Source of the DNA: Thiocystis violacea
Lineage (GTDB): Bacteria > Pseudomonadota > Gammaproteobacteria > Chromatiales > Chromatiaceae
Assembly (NCBI RefSeq): GCF_016583575.1
Contig: NZ_NRRG01000015.1
Coordinates: 29,113-93,112, forward strand
Direction of reading: 5' to 3'
DNA: 64,000 bases
Of this stretch, positions 26,901 through 34,069 are shown piece by piece. Within the stretch, counting starts at the first letter, position 1. Each line of letters begins with the position of its first letter. A model generated the notes under the pieces. It saw nothing but the letters and a program-made list of their open reading frames with translations. It was not told the origin of the DNA and ran no database searches. The translations under genes and the position numbers were made by a program.

Positions 26901-27745
26901 CGCGCGAGCTGACCGCCAAGGCGTTCGAACGCGTGCTGCTCGAAGCCAATCTTCACCAGGCGGTCGTCAACGATGAACTGGTGCTCCACTACCAGCCCCA
27001 GCTCGATCTCGCCAGTGGCGCGGTGTGCGGCATGGAGGCGCTGGTCCGCTGGCGGCACCCAGGGATGGGGCTGGTCTCGCCCGCCAAGTTCATCCCACTG
27101 GCGGAAGAATCGGGCATGATCATCCCGATCGGCGAATGGGTACTGCGGGAGGCCACGCGCCAGATGAAGTCGTGGCAGGACGCGGGGTTCATCCAGCCCA
27201 GCGCCCAGATGAGCGTGAATCTCTCGGCCAAGCAGTTCGAACAGGAAGACCTGATCGACATGATCGAGTCGGTACTGGCCAAGGTCGGGCTCGACCCAAC
27301 CACACTGGAGCTGGAAATCACCGAATCCACCATGATGCAATCGCCGGAATCGACATCACGGCGCCTGTCGCGGCTGCGTCAACTGGGCGTCAAGGTAGCG
27401 ATCGACGACTTCGGAACCGGTTACTCGTCCCTGAGTTATCTCAAGGCGCTACCCCTGACCAAGCTCAAGATCGATCAGTCGTTCGTCTCCGACATCCCCA
27501 ACGACATCAACAACGTCGCCATCGCCAAGGCCATCATCGGTCTCGCCAAGAGCCTCTCGCTCGATGTCCTGGCCGAGGGAGTGGAAACCCCGGCCCAGGA
27601 ATCCTTCCTGATACGCGAAGGCTGTCGGATCGGCCAAGGCTTTCTCTTCTCCAAACCGCTCGGCCGCGAGGCATTCGAGGCGTTTCTCGGCGACCACCAG
27701 GCACGCAAGGAGTCGGTTTCCTTGCAGGAGTCGGTGCCGGGATGA
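23987..27745 (+). CDS. Membrane heme-c sensor (DUF3365-like) with PAS, GGDEF and EAL domains
   Basis: c-di-GMP enzyme of 1252 aa. Membrane helix at about 14-34, a periplasmic DUF3365/Tll0287-like domain with a c-type heme site CLACH (Cys166-His170), a second helix at about 222-244, then HAMP (to about 295). Four PAS units follow. The last carries a dense metal-ligand-like set: Cys716, Cys719, His720, His724, Cys730, His735 and Cys737 (CLKCHRISHGRELPC, then HPCP). Intact GGDEF (889-893) and EAL (1017-1019, with DDFGTGYSS) domains complete it. It probably reads periplasmic redox state or a heme ligand plus a cytoplasmic redox or metal signal. It is the last gene of the signalling island; a MITE-like element begins 10 nt after the stop. 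Confidence 0.92.
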   Translation: MNAMTKSIGMSRLQLKLWLGIGAALLIGLVVMQIDHYQATRQSVEDAVLIEARTIRTVLMAARHVQEKTFAETGLPVTDQTIGLLPVHALARFSQDIGQWYPSGHEVRIASRESRDPDNRPDAIESEAIAFFQQNPDQEEHLTPFTSPEGRRFYVYTQPIRAEAACLACHGDPGAWPAGIGARFKPATGYVEGDMRAILSIRLPVEEIERRADSLFRRSMRDHLLIFLMLFAVTGGLIQYFVIGRLRRIRNATAELARGHYAARVRVEGRDELADLATAFNRMADRIDQRDQQLREAQTYAHLGHWRLDAKTMTAEWSEEIHRLFGLPPETPAGIETLRRVLHPEDAQSVLEAIQASLATGLEYDSDYRILGPDGEIRWINCRARPRFDEQGAVTHLEGFLQDISARKATELRLAESEERLRVAMESMRDAFVIFDSRDDSITAWNPAAERMFGYSADEALGRNLHALIAPASYQGAADRGRRHFAATGEGSAVGKTIELEGRRKDDELFPVELSLSTMRLGDRRLGIGIARDISERKEAERRLRAREQTLGSIFRAAPIGIGLVVDRVIREVNETFCAMLGYARDELMGRSARILYPDQAEFERVGREKYQRIRESGTGSIETRMQCKNGERIEVLLSSSLLDKEDPSAGATFTALDITERNRSERALEGERAFLQHVIDGIDDPLLVIGADYRVMRMNRVARETIADTGLTESCLKCHRISHGRELPCSGEDHPCPLEQVLQTGLPCKLMHNHRARDGFARTFEVAASPLRDEANQILGIIEVSRDITDHLALLARIEEKDLSYAHLAQHDALTGLPNRLLFADRLSQAIHGAHRRRAKLGVLVIDLDGFKQINDSFNHSYGDKVLQAVAGRLRSLFREDDTIARMGGDEFAVILGQIRDDADAAVVARKILKLFGDSFEIQGHDLFLGACIGMSLYPDHGTTVDELVRNADAALHRAKEEGRNSYQFYARELTAKAFERVLLEANLHQAVVNDELVLHYQPQLDLASGAVCGMEALVRWRHPGMGLVSPAKFIPLAEESGMIIPIGEWVLREATRQMKSWQDAGFIQPSAQMSVNLSAKQFEQEDLIDMIESVLAKVGLDPTTLELEITESTMMQSPESTSRRLSRLRQLGVKVAIDDFGTGYSSLSYLKALPLTKLKIDQSFVSDIPNDINNVAIAKAIIGLAKSLSLDVLAEGVETPAQESFLIREGCRIGQGFLFSKPLGREAFEAFLGDHQARKESVSLQESVPG

Positions 27746-27754
27746 GATGGGTGG

Positions 27755-27890
27755 GGTAGTGCCTCGATTCGTAGGATAACGACAAACGAGCACAGCCGTG
27801 GGAGCGGCTTGTAGCCGCGAAAAACCTCGCGTCGGCGCTCATCGCGGCTAAAAGCCGCTCCCACGAAATCTTATCGATTGGGGCGCTACC
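27755..27890. mobile_element. MITE-like element, copy C (complete)
   Basis: 136 bp, same length and ends as copy B (GGTAGTGCC ... GGGGCGCTACC), with the internal palindrome GTGGGAGCGGCTT / AAGCCGCTCCCAC. It starts 10 nt after the heme-sensor stop codon and could serve as its transcript end. No flanking target duplication is seen. Confidence 0.88.
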
Positions 27891-28026
27891 CAGTCTTCCA
27901 GGCAGCGATTGACCTGGGCCCGTTCAAAAACCGCTTCAGTAACTCCACCGTCGGCCGTTAATCGCTATTGATGTGCAAAACATCTCAGCAACGAGCAACA
28001 AACGGCTCGCGTGGACAGGGAAACGT

Positions 28027-28067
28027 GATTGTATTCTCGATTTTCACTAGAGAGCCTCAATACAATC
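28027..28067. promoter_or_regulatory. Palindrome GATTGTATT-N23-AATACAATC
   Basis: Perfect 9-bp inverted arms (28027-28035 and 28059-28067) ending 36 bp before the start of the secreted protein gene. A candidate operator or leader hairpin; nothing indicates which regulator. Confidence 0.5.
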
Positions 28068-28103
28068 GCTCTGTTCGTGGATTTTCATTTCGGAGCATCT
28101 GTC

Positions 28104-28820
28104 ATGTCGAAATATTTCAGCATCCTTCTCGCCGCCTGTCTCACCCTGATCCCCTTTGCGAGCTATTCCGCAGCCTACAGTTACTCAATGAAGATCACCG
28201 CATCCAAGCCCAAGGGCAGTGCGGCCGACGCGGTCGGAAAACAGAAAAACTTGCCCACGTCAACCTCTTATACCCCCTGCACGACAGATAAGTTAGACGC
28301 GCTCTCCTTCAAGATGGTTTACAACGCGGGCAAGGCTTACCTAGATGCCACGGCTCCAACACAGGATGTCTATTTATTCTTCTATAACCCCAATGCCCTC
28401 GGCGCCTCGGCCGATAATGCGGCAAACCCTGACAATCCCTTCAGTCCTCCTTGCAAGGACGCCAATGACCTCCCCGTCCCCTGTGATCCGAAGATCTGGG
28501 CCTTGGTGCGTACCGCATATGGCTTCAACCAGATCACCATGATACCGCTCGCGGACGTGAGCGATATCGATCCTGTGAAACATATCTATCTGTCTGCCTT
28601 TGAAAATCTCGGTGGAACAGTCACTGATATACTGCTGCGCTCCTATGTATCATTCGACGATCTGCACTCGGGCATCTGGGGACTGGTCGGCATCGTCGCG
28701 GACTCAGCCGCCACACCGGATTTTGCCGATCAATCGACTTGGACCGCCTGGGACGTGGAAACCTTTGTCGTCGGCGCACCCTGGACGGATGACTTGAATC
28801 CTGTTGCCTGCGATAAATAG
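28104..28820 (+). CDS. Secreted protein of unknown function
   Basis: 238 aa with a clear signal peptide: MSKYFSILLAACLTLIPFAS followed by YSAAYS, cleavage probably after SAA. The mature protein has four or more Cys residues (TPCTTDK, SPPCKDAND, VPCDPK, VACDK), which suggests disulphides in the periplasm or outside. I recognise no family. ATG 28104 has GGAG 8 nt upstream; the frame is open further upstream, but that part lacks signal-peptide character. Base composition is visibly lower in G+C than its neighbours (several AT-rich codons), compatible with recent acquisition. A palindrome lies in front and a hairpin behind, so it looks like a single-gene unit. Confidence 0.75.
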   Translation: MSKYFSILLAACLTLIPFASYSAAYSYSMKITASKPKGSAADAVGKQKNLPTSTSYTPCTTDKLDALSFKMVYNAGKAYLDATAPTQDVYLFFYNPNALGASADNAANPDNPFSPPCKDANDLPVPCDPKIWALVRTAYGFNQITMIPLADVSDIDPVKHIYLSAFENLGGTVTDILLRSYVSFDDLHSGIWGLVGIVADSAATPDFADQSTWTAWDVETFVVGAPWTDDLNPVACDK

Positions 28821-28844
28821 CCGCCAAAGCCTCAACTATCTGAC

Positions 28845-28877
28845 GACAGGCCGCCCTATTCGTCGGGACGGCCTGTC
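28845..28877 (+). terminator. Hairpin after the secreted protein gene
   Basis: GACAGGCCG pairs perfectly with CGGCCTGTC (further pairing CCC/GGG inside), 25 nt after the stop codon. No T-run follows, so intrinsic termination is uncertain. Confidence 0.5.
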
Positions 28878-29088
28878 AGCGCGACTGAAAACACGCCGCC
28901 TTAAACGTCCGATCCAGCGGCTGATGGCGCGGCTTGATGGGCGAATCTCTCGCCCTTTGGCCACAATGAGAATTGTTGGTGACAGGAGCGAAAAGGCGAA
29001 ATAAGGCCGCCTATTCGGCTCTATCCGGGAATCGATCGCCATTCACCACGATTGCCGCCTATCGGATCCTACCGAGAAGCCTCCGAAC

Positions 29089-30654
29089 TCAGCGGGCCAG
29101 CTTGAGCAGGGCGTCCAGGTCCAGGCAGGCCTCGCAGTGGTCGGCGAGGGCGTCGAGGGCGGCTTCGGTGCGGGCTTCGAAATCGAGCCCCGAGGATAGG
29201 GCGCCGACCTGTTCCAGCCAGTGGGCGCGGAAGGCGTCCGCGCCGAAGATGCCGTGCAGATAACCGCCCATGACGCGGCCGTCCGGGCTGATGGCGCCCT
29301 CGGGACGCGGGTCTCCCCCGTCCACGAGCCTAAGCCAGGGGCGCTCCAGTCCCGCTCCGCTGGTGCGCCCCATGTGCATCTCATAACCGGTGATCCGGCA
29401 GCCGCTGCGCCGGTCCTCTCCGTCGATCTCGATCAGACGTTTATCACCGCCGATCTCGGTTTCGATGTCGAGCAGGCCAAGCCCGAGCGTCTCGCCCGGA
29501 TCGCCCTCGATGCCCAGGGGATCACGCACGACACGGCCAAGCATCTGAAAACCGGCGCAGAGTCCGACGACGCGCCCGCCCCGGCGAACGTGGGCGAGGA
29601 TGTCGATATCCCAGCCCTCGCGACGCAGCACGTCCAGATCCGCGCGGGTGGTCTTGGATCCGGGCAGGATGATCACGTCCGTCTCGGCGGGAATGGGTTG
29701 ACCGGGATTGATCCAGCGCAGGTTGACGCTGGGCTCGGCGGCGAGCGGATCCATGTCGTCGAAATTGGCCACCCGCGACAGACGCGGAATGGCGACGTTG
29801 AGGGTGCCACCGCTGGTCTCGGCGGGGCGCTCCAGCGCCAGCGAATCCTCCGCCGGCAGCCGGGCCGCGCCCTCGAACCAGCGCACCATGCCGACGAAGG
29901 GCCAGCCGGTGTGTTCGGTGATGGTCACGCAAGCCGGTTCGAAGAGCGAGAAGTCGCCTCTGAATTTGTTGACGATATAGCCCACGACCCGGTCGCGGTC
30001 GGCCTGATCCAACAGCAGCCAGGTACCGACCAGCGAGGCCATGGTCCCGCCCTTGTCCAGATCGCCGAGCACCACCACCGGCGCCCCTGCGCGCTCGGCG
30101 AAGTGCATGTTGGTGATGTCGCTCTTGCGCAGATAGATTTCCGCGCCACTGCCGGCACCCTCGATCAGCACCAGATCGGCCTCGGCGCAGAGGCGCTCGA
30201 AGCTGTCCATCACGGCCGGCATCAGGCCATGGCGCATCTCGTGATAGACCCGCGCCGGGCAGTTGCCGAGGGCGCGCCCGCGCAGCACCACTTGCGAGCC
30301 GATATTGGTCTGGGGCTTGAGGAGCACCGGGTTCATATGGATGGAGGGCGGCACACCGCAGGCGCGCGCCTGCAGCGCCTGGGCGCGCCCGATCTCGCCG
30401 CGCGGAGTCTCGCCGTCCGGACCCGGCCGGGCGTCGGTATCCATGGTGACAGCCGCGTTGTTGCTCATGTTCTGCGCCTTGAAGGGGCGCACCACCAGCC
30501 CGCGTCGCGCATAGGCCCGACAGAGACCGGCGACCAACAGGCTCTTGCCGACATCGGAGGCGGTGCCCTGGATCATGAGCACGCGGGCGCGGCGCGGGCC
30601 GCTATCTTGCATCGGGGGCAGGTCGATGGTGATGGTGGGAGCGGAATCGGTCAT
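29089..30654 (-). CDS. cobQ: Cobyric acid synthase CobQ
   Basis: Amidates four side chains (b, d, e, g) of adenosylcobyrinic a,c-diamide in cobalamin synthesis, using glutamine and ATP. Length 521 aa, slightly above the usual 480-510 because of an N-terminal extension. The P-loop domain has MIQGTASDVGKSLLVAGLCR, FKAQNMSNNA and VLIEGAGSGAEI; the C-terminal class I glutamine amidotransferase domain has the nucleophile in GLCAGFQMLG and the His in GGYLHGIFG. It lies downstream of bchE on the same strand, separated by an intrinsic terminator, so probably its own transcript. The B12 context makes sense because BchE needs cobalamin. Confidence 0.95.
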   Translation of the reverse strand: MTDSAPTITIDLPPMQDSGPRRARVLMIQGTASDVGKSLLVAGLCRAYARRGLVVRPFKAQNMSNNAAVTMDTDARPGPDGETPRGEIGRAQALQARACGVPPSIHMNPVLLKPQTNIGSQVVLRGRALGNCPARVYHEMRHGLMPAVMDSFERLCAEADLVLIEGAGSGAEIYLRKSDITNMHFAERAGAPVVVLGDLDKGGTMASLVGTWLLLDQADRDRVVGYIVNKFRGDFSLFEPACVTITEHTGWPFVGMVRWFEGAARLPAEDSLALERPAETSGGTLNVAIPRLSRVANFDDMDPLAAEPSVNLRWINPGQPIPAETDVIILPGSKTTRADLDVLRREGWDIDILAHVRRGGRVVGLCAGFQMLGRVVRDPLGIEGDPGETLGLGLLDIETEIGGDKRLIEIDGEDRRSGCRITGYEMHMGRTSGAGLERPWLRLVDGGDPRPEGAISPDGRVMGGYLHGIFGADAFRAHWLEQVGALSSGLDFEARTEAALDALADHCEACLDLDALLKLAR

Positions 30655-30676
30655 CGGTTCGGTCTCGAAACGAAAA

Positions 30677-30710
30677 GGCCCGTATTCACCATCCTTGGCG
30701 AATACGGGCC
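30677..30710 (-). terminator. Intrinsic terminator of bchE
   Basis: On the minus strand GGCCCGTATTC, a 12-nt loop and GAATACGGGCC are followed by TTTTCGTTTCG: an 11-bp perfect stem and T-rich tail, about 90 nt after the bchE stop. Confidence 0.88.
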
Positions 30711-30802
30711 GAATGAATAATGGACTCTCAGCTTTCAGCCTCCAGCTTTCAGTCCTCCAAACATGTCGGACTTGATCAAAAAAGCTGGGGGCTGGCGGCC
30801 GA

Positions 30803-32449
30803 TCAGGCGTTGTCGTACTGCTTGATCTGCTCCTCGGTCATCTGCTCGTTACCGCCACCGCAAGCCTTGGGGCCACCGCCGCAGGCTTGAGGCGCCGCGC
30901 CGACCGCGCTGATGACCGCCGGACGCTTGGCGGCGGGCGCCTTCTTCCAGGCGTTGTGATCGGGCTCGACGATCTTGGTCTTGCTCTTGTCGTAGTCGAA
31001 GCGGATGAGTTTCTTGAACAGCGGTCCCCAGTAGTGCTGATCGCCCAGTTGATAGAAGCGGCGTTCCATGGCGCTCTTCAGGAACGCCTTGATGCAGCCA
31101 AGCAGATAGCGGCGGCGGAAGGGGTCTCTCACCCAGGGATACTGGAAGAACATGCGCCGCATGTAGAAGCGCCGATAGTTGGCCATGACCCCGTCGAGCA
31201 GCTCGGCGCGGTCGATGTTGTCCGGCTTCATGATCGGCGAGACGAAGTTGTACTTCGAATAGTCGAAGACTTCGACCTTGTCGCCCATCTCGGCAAACAT
31301 GTCGGAGAAGGGCCAGGGGGTGTACATCGACCAGTTGGCCATGTCCGCGCCCCAGTCCATGACCATCTGATAGGTCTCTTCGAGCGTCTCGCGGGTCTCG
31401 TTTTCGAGGCCGACGATGAACTGCGCCTCGGTCACGATGCCGTTCTGCTGCAAGAGCTGAATGGCGCGCTTGTTCTGCTCGATCGTGGTTTCCTTGACGA
31501 AACGGTCGAGGTTGAGCTGAGCGGCGGCCTCGGTTCCGAGCGAGATATGCACCAGTCCGGCCTTGCGGTAGAAGGGCAGCAGGTCCTCGTCGCGCATAAC
31601 GTCGGTCACGCGGGTGTTGATGCCCCAGTGGATGCCGAGGTCGCGGTCGATCAGCTCCTGACAGAACTCGACGAACTTCGCCTTGTTGATCTGAGGCTCT
31701 TCGTCGGCCAGGATGAAGAAGCCGACGCCGTGGACCTTCACCAGTTCCTCGATCTCGTCGACCATGCGCTTGGGATCGCGCACGCGGTAGTCGCGCCAGA
31801 ACTTCCACTGCGAGCAGAAGCTACAGGTGAAGGGACAGCCGCGCGCCATGTTGGGAGTCGCGACCGGCACGCCGAGCGGGATGTAGATGTACTTCTTCCA
31901 CTCCAGGACGCTCCAGTCCGGCCAGATGGAGTCGACATCCTTGATGGATGGCTCGGCCGGGGTGGCGACGACTTGGCTGTTGTCATCCAGATAGGCGATA
32001 CCGTTGATCTTCTCGCGCTCCGCCGGCCAACGGCCTTCGTCGATGGCGCGGATCAGGTTCAGGGTCACGGCCTCGCCCTCGCCGCGCACGATGACATCGA
32101 TCCAGGGCGCCTCGCCCAGTACCTGCTGGAACATGAAGGTGCCATGGATGCCACCAAGCACGGTAATGGCGTTGGGGTGCTCTTCCCTGGCGATCTGCAA
32201 CACGCGCTGCGCGGTGTAGATCATGGGTGTCATGGCCGTGGTTGCGATCACGTCGGCCTTGGCGGCGCGGATGGCGGCGCGCAGTTGATCGTCGTCCAGT
32301 TTGTCCACCAGGGCGTCGATGAACTGATAGTCTTGGTAGCCGCCCGCCTTCAGATAGCCCGCGATATAGGCGACCCAGGCCGGCGACCAGTTGCCAGCGA
32401 TATCGGCGGCACCGGCGCTATAGTTTGGGTGGACAAAAAGGATACGCAT
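30803..32449 (-). CDS. bchE: Anaerobic Mg-protoporphyrin IX monomethyl ester cyclase BchE
   Basis: Oxygen-independent cyclase that forms ring E of bacteriochlorophyll. Length 548 aa. The N-terminal cobalamin-binding-like domain ([20 protein letters not shown] ... VLGGIHGTF) is followed by the radical SAM core with Cys205-X3-Cys209-X2-Cys212 (CPFTCSFC) binding the [4Fe-4S] cluster. The C terminus has an odd glycine/cysteine tail with the repeat [12 protein letters not shown] before [10 protein letters not shown], perhaps a metal-binding appendix. GGAG precedes the ATG by 6 nt. Divergent from cobF, with cobQ downstream: enzyme and cofactor synthesis are clustered. This gene is the strongest evidence for an anoxygenic phototroph. 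Confidence 0.96.
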   Translation of the reverse strand: MRILFVHPNYSAGAADIAGNWSPAWVAYIAGYLKAGGYQDYQFIDALVDKLDDDQLRAAIRAAKADVIATTAMTPMIYTAQRVLQIAREEHPNAITVLGGIHGTFMFQQVLGEAPWIDVIVRGEGEAVTLNLIRAIDEGRWPAEREKINGIAYLDDNSQVVATPAEPSIKDVDSIWPDWSVLEWKKYIYIPLGVPVATPNMARGCPFTCSFCSQWKFWRDYRVRDPKRMVDEIEELVKVHGVGFFILADEEPQINKAKFVEFCQELIDRDLGIHWGINTRVTDVMRDEDLLPFYRKAGLVHISLGTEAAAQLNLDRFVKETTIEQNKRAIQLLQQNGIVTEAQFIVGLENETRETLEETYQMVMDWGADMANWSMYTPWPFSDMFAEMGDKVEVFDYSKYNFVSPIMKPDNIDRAELLDGVMANYRRFYMRRMFFQYPWVRDPFRRRYLLGCIKAFLKSAMERRFYQLGDQHYWGPLFKKLIRFDYDKSKTKIVEPDHNAWKKAPAAKRPAVISAVGAAPQACGGGPKACGGGNEQMTEEQIKQYDNA

Positions 32450-32602
32450 GATCAGCTCCGGGTTCTCTTGATCGTCGGCCTCGAATTAGGCTCCGGCGTG
32501 GGTAGGTAAAGCACCGAGAATTGGGCATGTTACCAATGGATAGGCGAAACCGCCATGGCTCATGAGACTGTTTGGGCCGGCGCAAGCGATCCTGTCGGCA
32601 TT

Positions 32603-32642
32603 CGCCACCGCCGCGTGGTCCCAGCCCCGGAGCGCGGTGGCG
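32603..32642. promoter_or_regulatory. Inverted repeat in the bchE-cobF divergent region
   Basis: CGCCACCGC and GCGGTGGCG (9 bp, perfect) separated by 22 bp, in the 374-bp region between the divergent bchE and cobF starts. Could be an operator or a leader hairpin. I saw no TGT-N12-ACA (CrtJ/PpsR-type) site. Confidence 0.4.
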
Positions 32643-32823
32643 ATTGGGGTCGCGCCCATCAAACAGCGCTGGGTTCGAGGGTGATTGCGAGGCTTGGTTC
32701 CCCCGCCATCACCACGGAAAATGAGTGGTTATCGGCAGCGATTGTTATCCAGGATACCGTGTCCTCGGCCACGACCTGGGCGTGCCGGTTCCGCGCGCCA
32801 ATGTTCGAAAATGACGAATCAAC

Positions 32824-33597
32824 ATGAAGAAAATTTATCTGATCGGCGTCGGACCGGGTAACCCCGAATACCTGACGATACAAGCCATCGAGACCATGAA
32901 GAAAACGGATGTCTTCTTCCTGCTTGAAAAGGAGGGCCGGGGCAAGGAGGAACTGCTGCGGCTCCGGCGCGACATCCTGAGCCGCTATCTCGGCGAGGAT
33001 GGTTATCGGGTGGTCACGGCGACCAGTCCGCCGCGGACCATGCGGGAACCCGGTTACGAGGAAGGCGTTCTCGTCTGGCATGACCAGAAGCGCGCCCTCT
33101 TCGCCTCGTTGATCGCCGACGAGCTGCGCGACGGGGAGTCCGGCGCCTTCCTCATCTGGGGCGATCCATCCCTATACGACCAGACCGTCAGCCTGATCGC
33201 GGATCTGGTCGCGACCTCGGCGGAACCGCTCGATTTCGAGGTGATTCCGGGCATTACCTCGGTGCAGGTTCTAACCGCCAGGCACAAAATCCCGCTCAAC
33301 CGCATCGGTGAGAGCATCACCATCACCACCGGCCGTCAGGCCGAGACCCGCGACCCGGCCGAGTTTCACAACGCCGTGGTCATGCTCGACTACAACGCCT
33401 CCTTCCAGCGTTTCACCGGCCAGGACATGGATATCTACTGGGGCGGCTATCTGGGCACCCCCGACGAGACGCTGGTCGCGGGTCCGCTGGACGAGGTACT
33501 CGACGAGCTGCGGCGGATCAAGGCTCAGGCCAGGGACGAGAAAGGCTGGCTGATGGATATCTATCTGCTGCGCCGCCGCAAGGGCGACGATGCCTGA
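32824..33597 (+). CDS. cobF: Precorrin-6A synthase (deacetylating) CobF
   Basis: SAM-dependent tetrapyrrole methyltransferase of 257 aa that methylates C-1 of precorrin-5 with loss of acetate in the oxygen-dependent ('late cobalt insertion') cobalamin route. The N-terminal IYLIGVGPGNPEYLTIQAIE motif, the internal SGAFLIWGDPSLYDQT and FEVIPGITSVQVLTARHKIP stretches match the CobF branch rather than CbiE/CbiF types. It is a single gene divergent from bchE. A CobF-type enzyme beside the anaerobic cyclase BchE is notable, since CobF belongs to the pathway otherwise linked to oxygen; the cobG/cobZ partner is not in this window. Confidence 0.88.
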   Translation: MKKIYLIGVGPGNPEYLTIQAIETMKKTDVFFLLEKEGRGKEELLRLRRDILSRYLGEDGYRVVTATSPPRTMREPGYEEGVLVWHDQKRALFASLIADELRDGESGAFLIWGDPSLYDQTVSLIADLVATSAEPLDFEVIPGITSVQVLTARHKIPLNRIGESITITTGRQAETRDPAEFHNAVVMLDYNASFQRFTGQDMDIYWGGYLGTPDETLVAGPLDEVLDELRRIKAQARDEKGWLMDIYLLRRRKGDDA

Positions 33598-33605
33598 GCG
33601 CGCGC

Positions 33606-33782
33606 CCTTGGCGATTTCCTGAAAACCCCATATCCGACGAAAGCTTCGGAATTGGACAGGATTAACAGGATTAACAGGATTAAAAACAGGATTTTATAAA
33701 ATCCTGTCAATCCTGCGAAATCCTGTTAATCCTGTCTATGACTAGTCGGATCGCGGGTACAAGGTTTCCGTAAACCACCTAA
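33606..33782 (-). repeat. AATCCTGT-rich dispersed element, copy R1 (inverted)
   Basis: About 177 bp, with outer ends TTGGCGATTTCCTGAAAACC and GGTTTCCGTAAACCACC (imperfect inverted repeats) and a core of CAGGATTAACAGGATT / AATCCTGTTAATCCTG units. It is the reverse complement of the elements at 39010-39187 and 50389-50577. The rest of the 470-bp gap before the next gene holds nothing recognised. Confidence 0.85.
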
Positions 33783-34056
33783 TCCTGTCCATACCGCCGG
33801 TGACCGACAGCCTCCGGCCGGTCGAGACCGGGTCTTTCCGACTCTGTAAGCCTCGCGCAACAGGTTGACAGGAAGGATCCGCTTCCGACAGCCAGCCGGA
33901 TTCACACGTCATCCGGGTTTCCTCGGCCAAGCCGCGGCCGTGCGAGGCCACCAGCCAACCTCTAGCCCTCCAACGCCCCCCGCGCTCCCACCCCCGAGGC
34001 TCACTGGCCCTGGTGATCTGGCACGCTTCTTCCAGTGAGCTGGTGGACATCCAACC

Positions 34057-34061
34057 GGGAG
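34057..34061 (+). promoter_or_regulatory. Shine-Dalgarno GGGAG deciding the glycosyltransferase start
   Basis: GGGAG 8 nt before GTG 34070; it supports this GTG over the in-frame GTG at 34013. Confidence 0.7.
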
Positions 34062-34069
34062 CCGCCAGT

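Noticed and set aside
27968..28291. Alternative frame overlapping the secreted protein at 28104
   Set aside because: It lacks a ribosome site and signal peptide; the 28104 frame has both.
30722..30760. AGCTTTCAG repeated twice after bchE as a tandem array
   Set aside because: Only two imperfect units; too little to call, although it resembles the style of the heptamer arrays.
32450..32823. CrtJ/PpsR (TGT-N12-ACA) operator between bchE and cobF
   Set aside because: I found no site with both half-boxes at the right spacing, so I report only the inverted repeat.
33655..33743. Possible CRISPR array from repeated CAGGATTAACAGG
   Set aside because: Units are short, touch each other without unique spacers of constant length, occur as mirror images, and no cas gene is near.
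33742..34050. Small gene on the minus strand before the first glycosyltransferase
   Set aside because: Partly repeat-derived, no ribosome site, and no recognisable motif.
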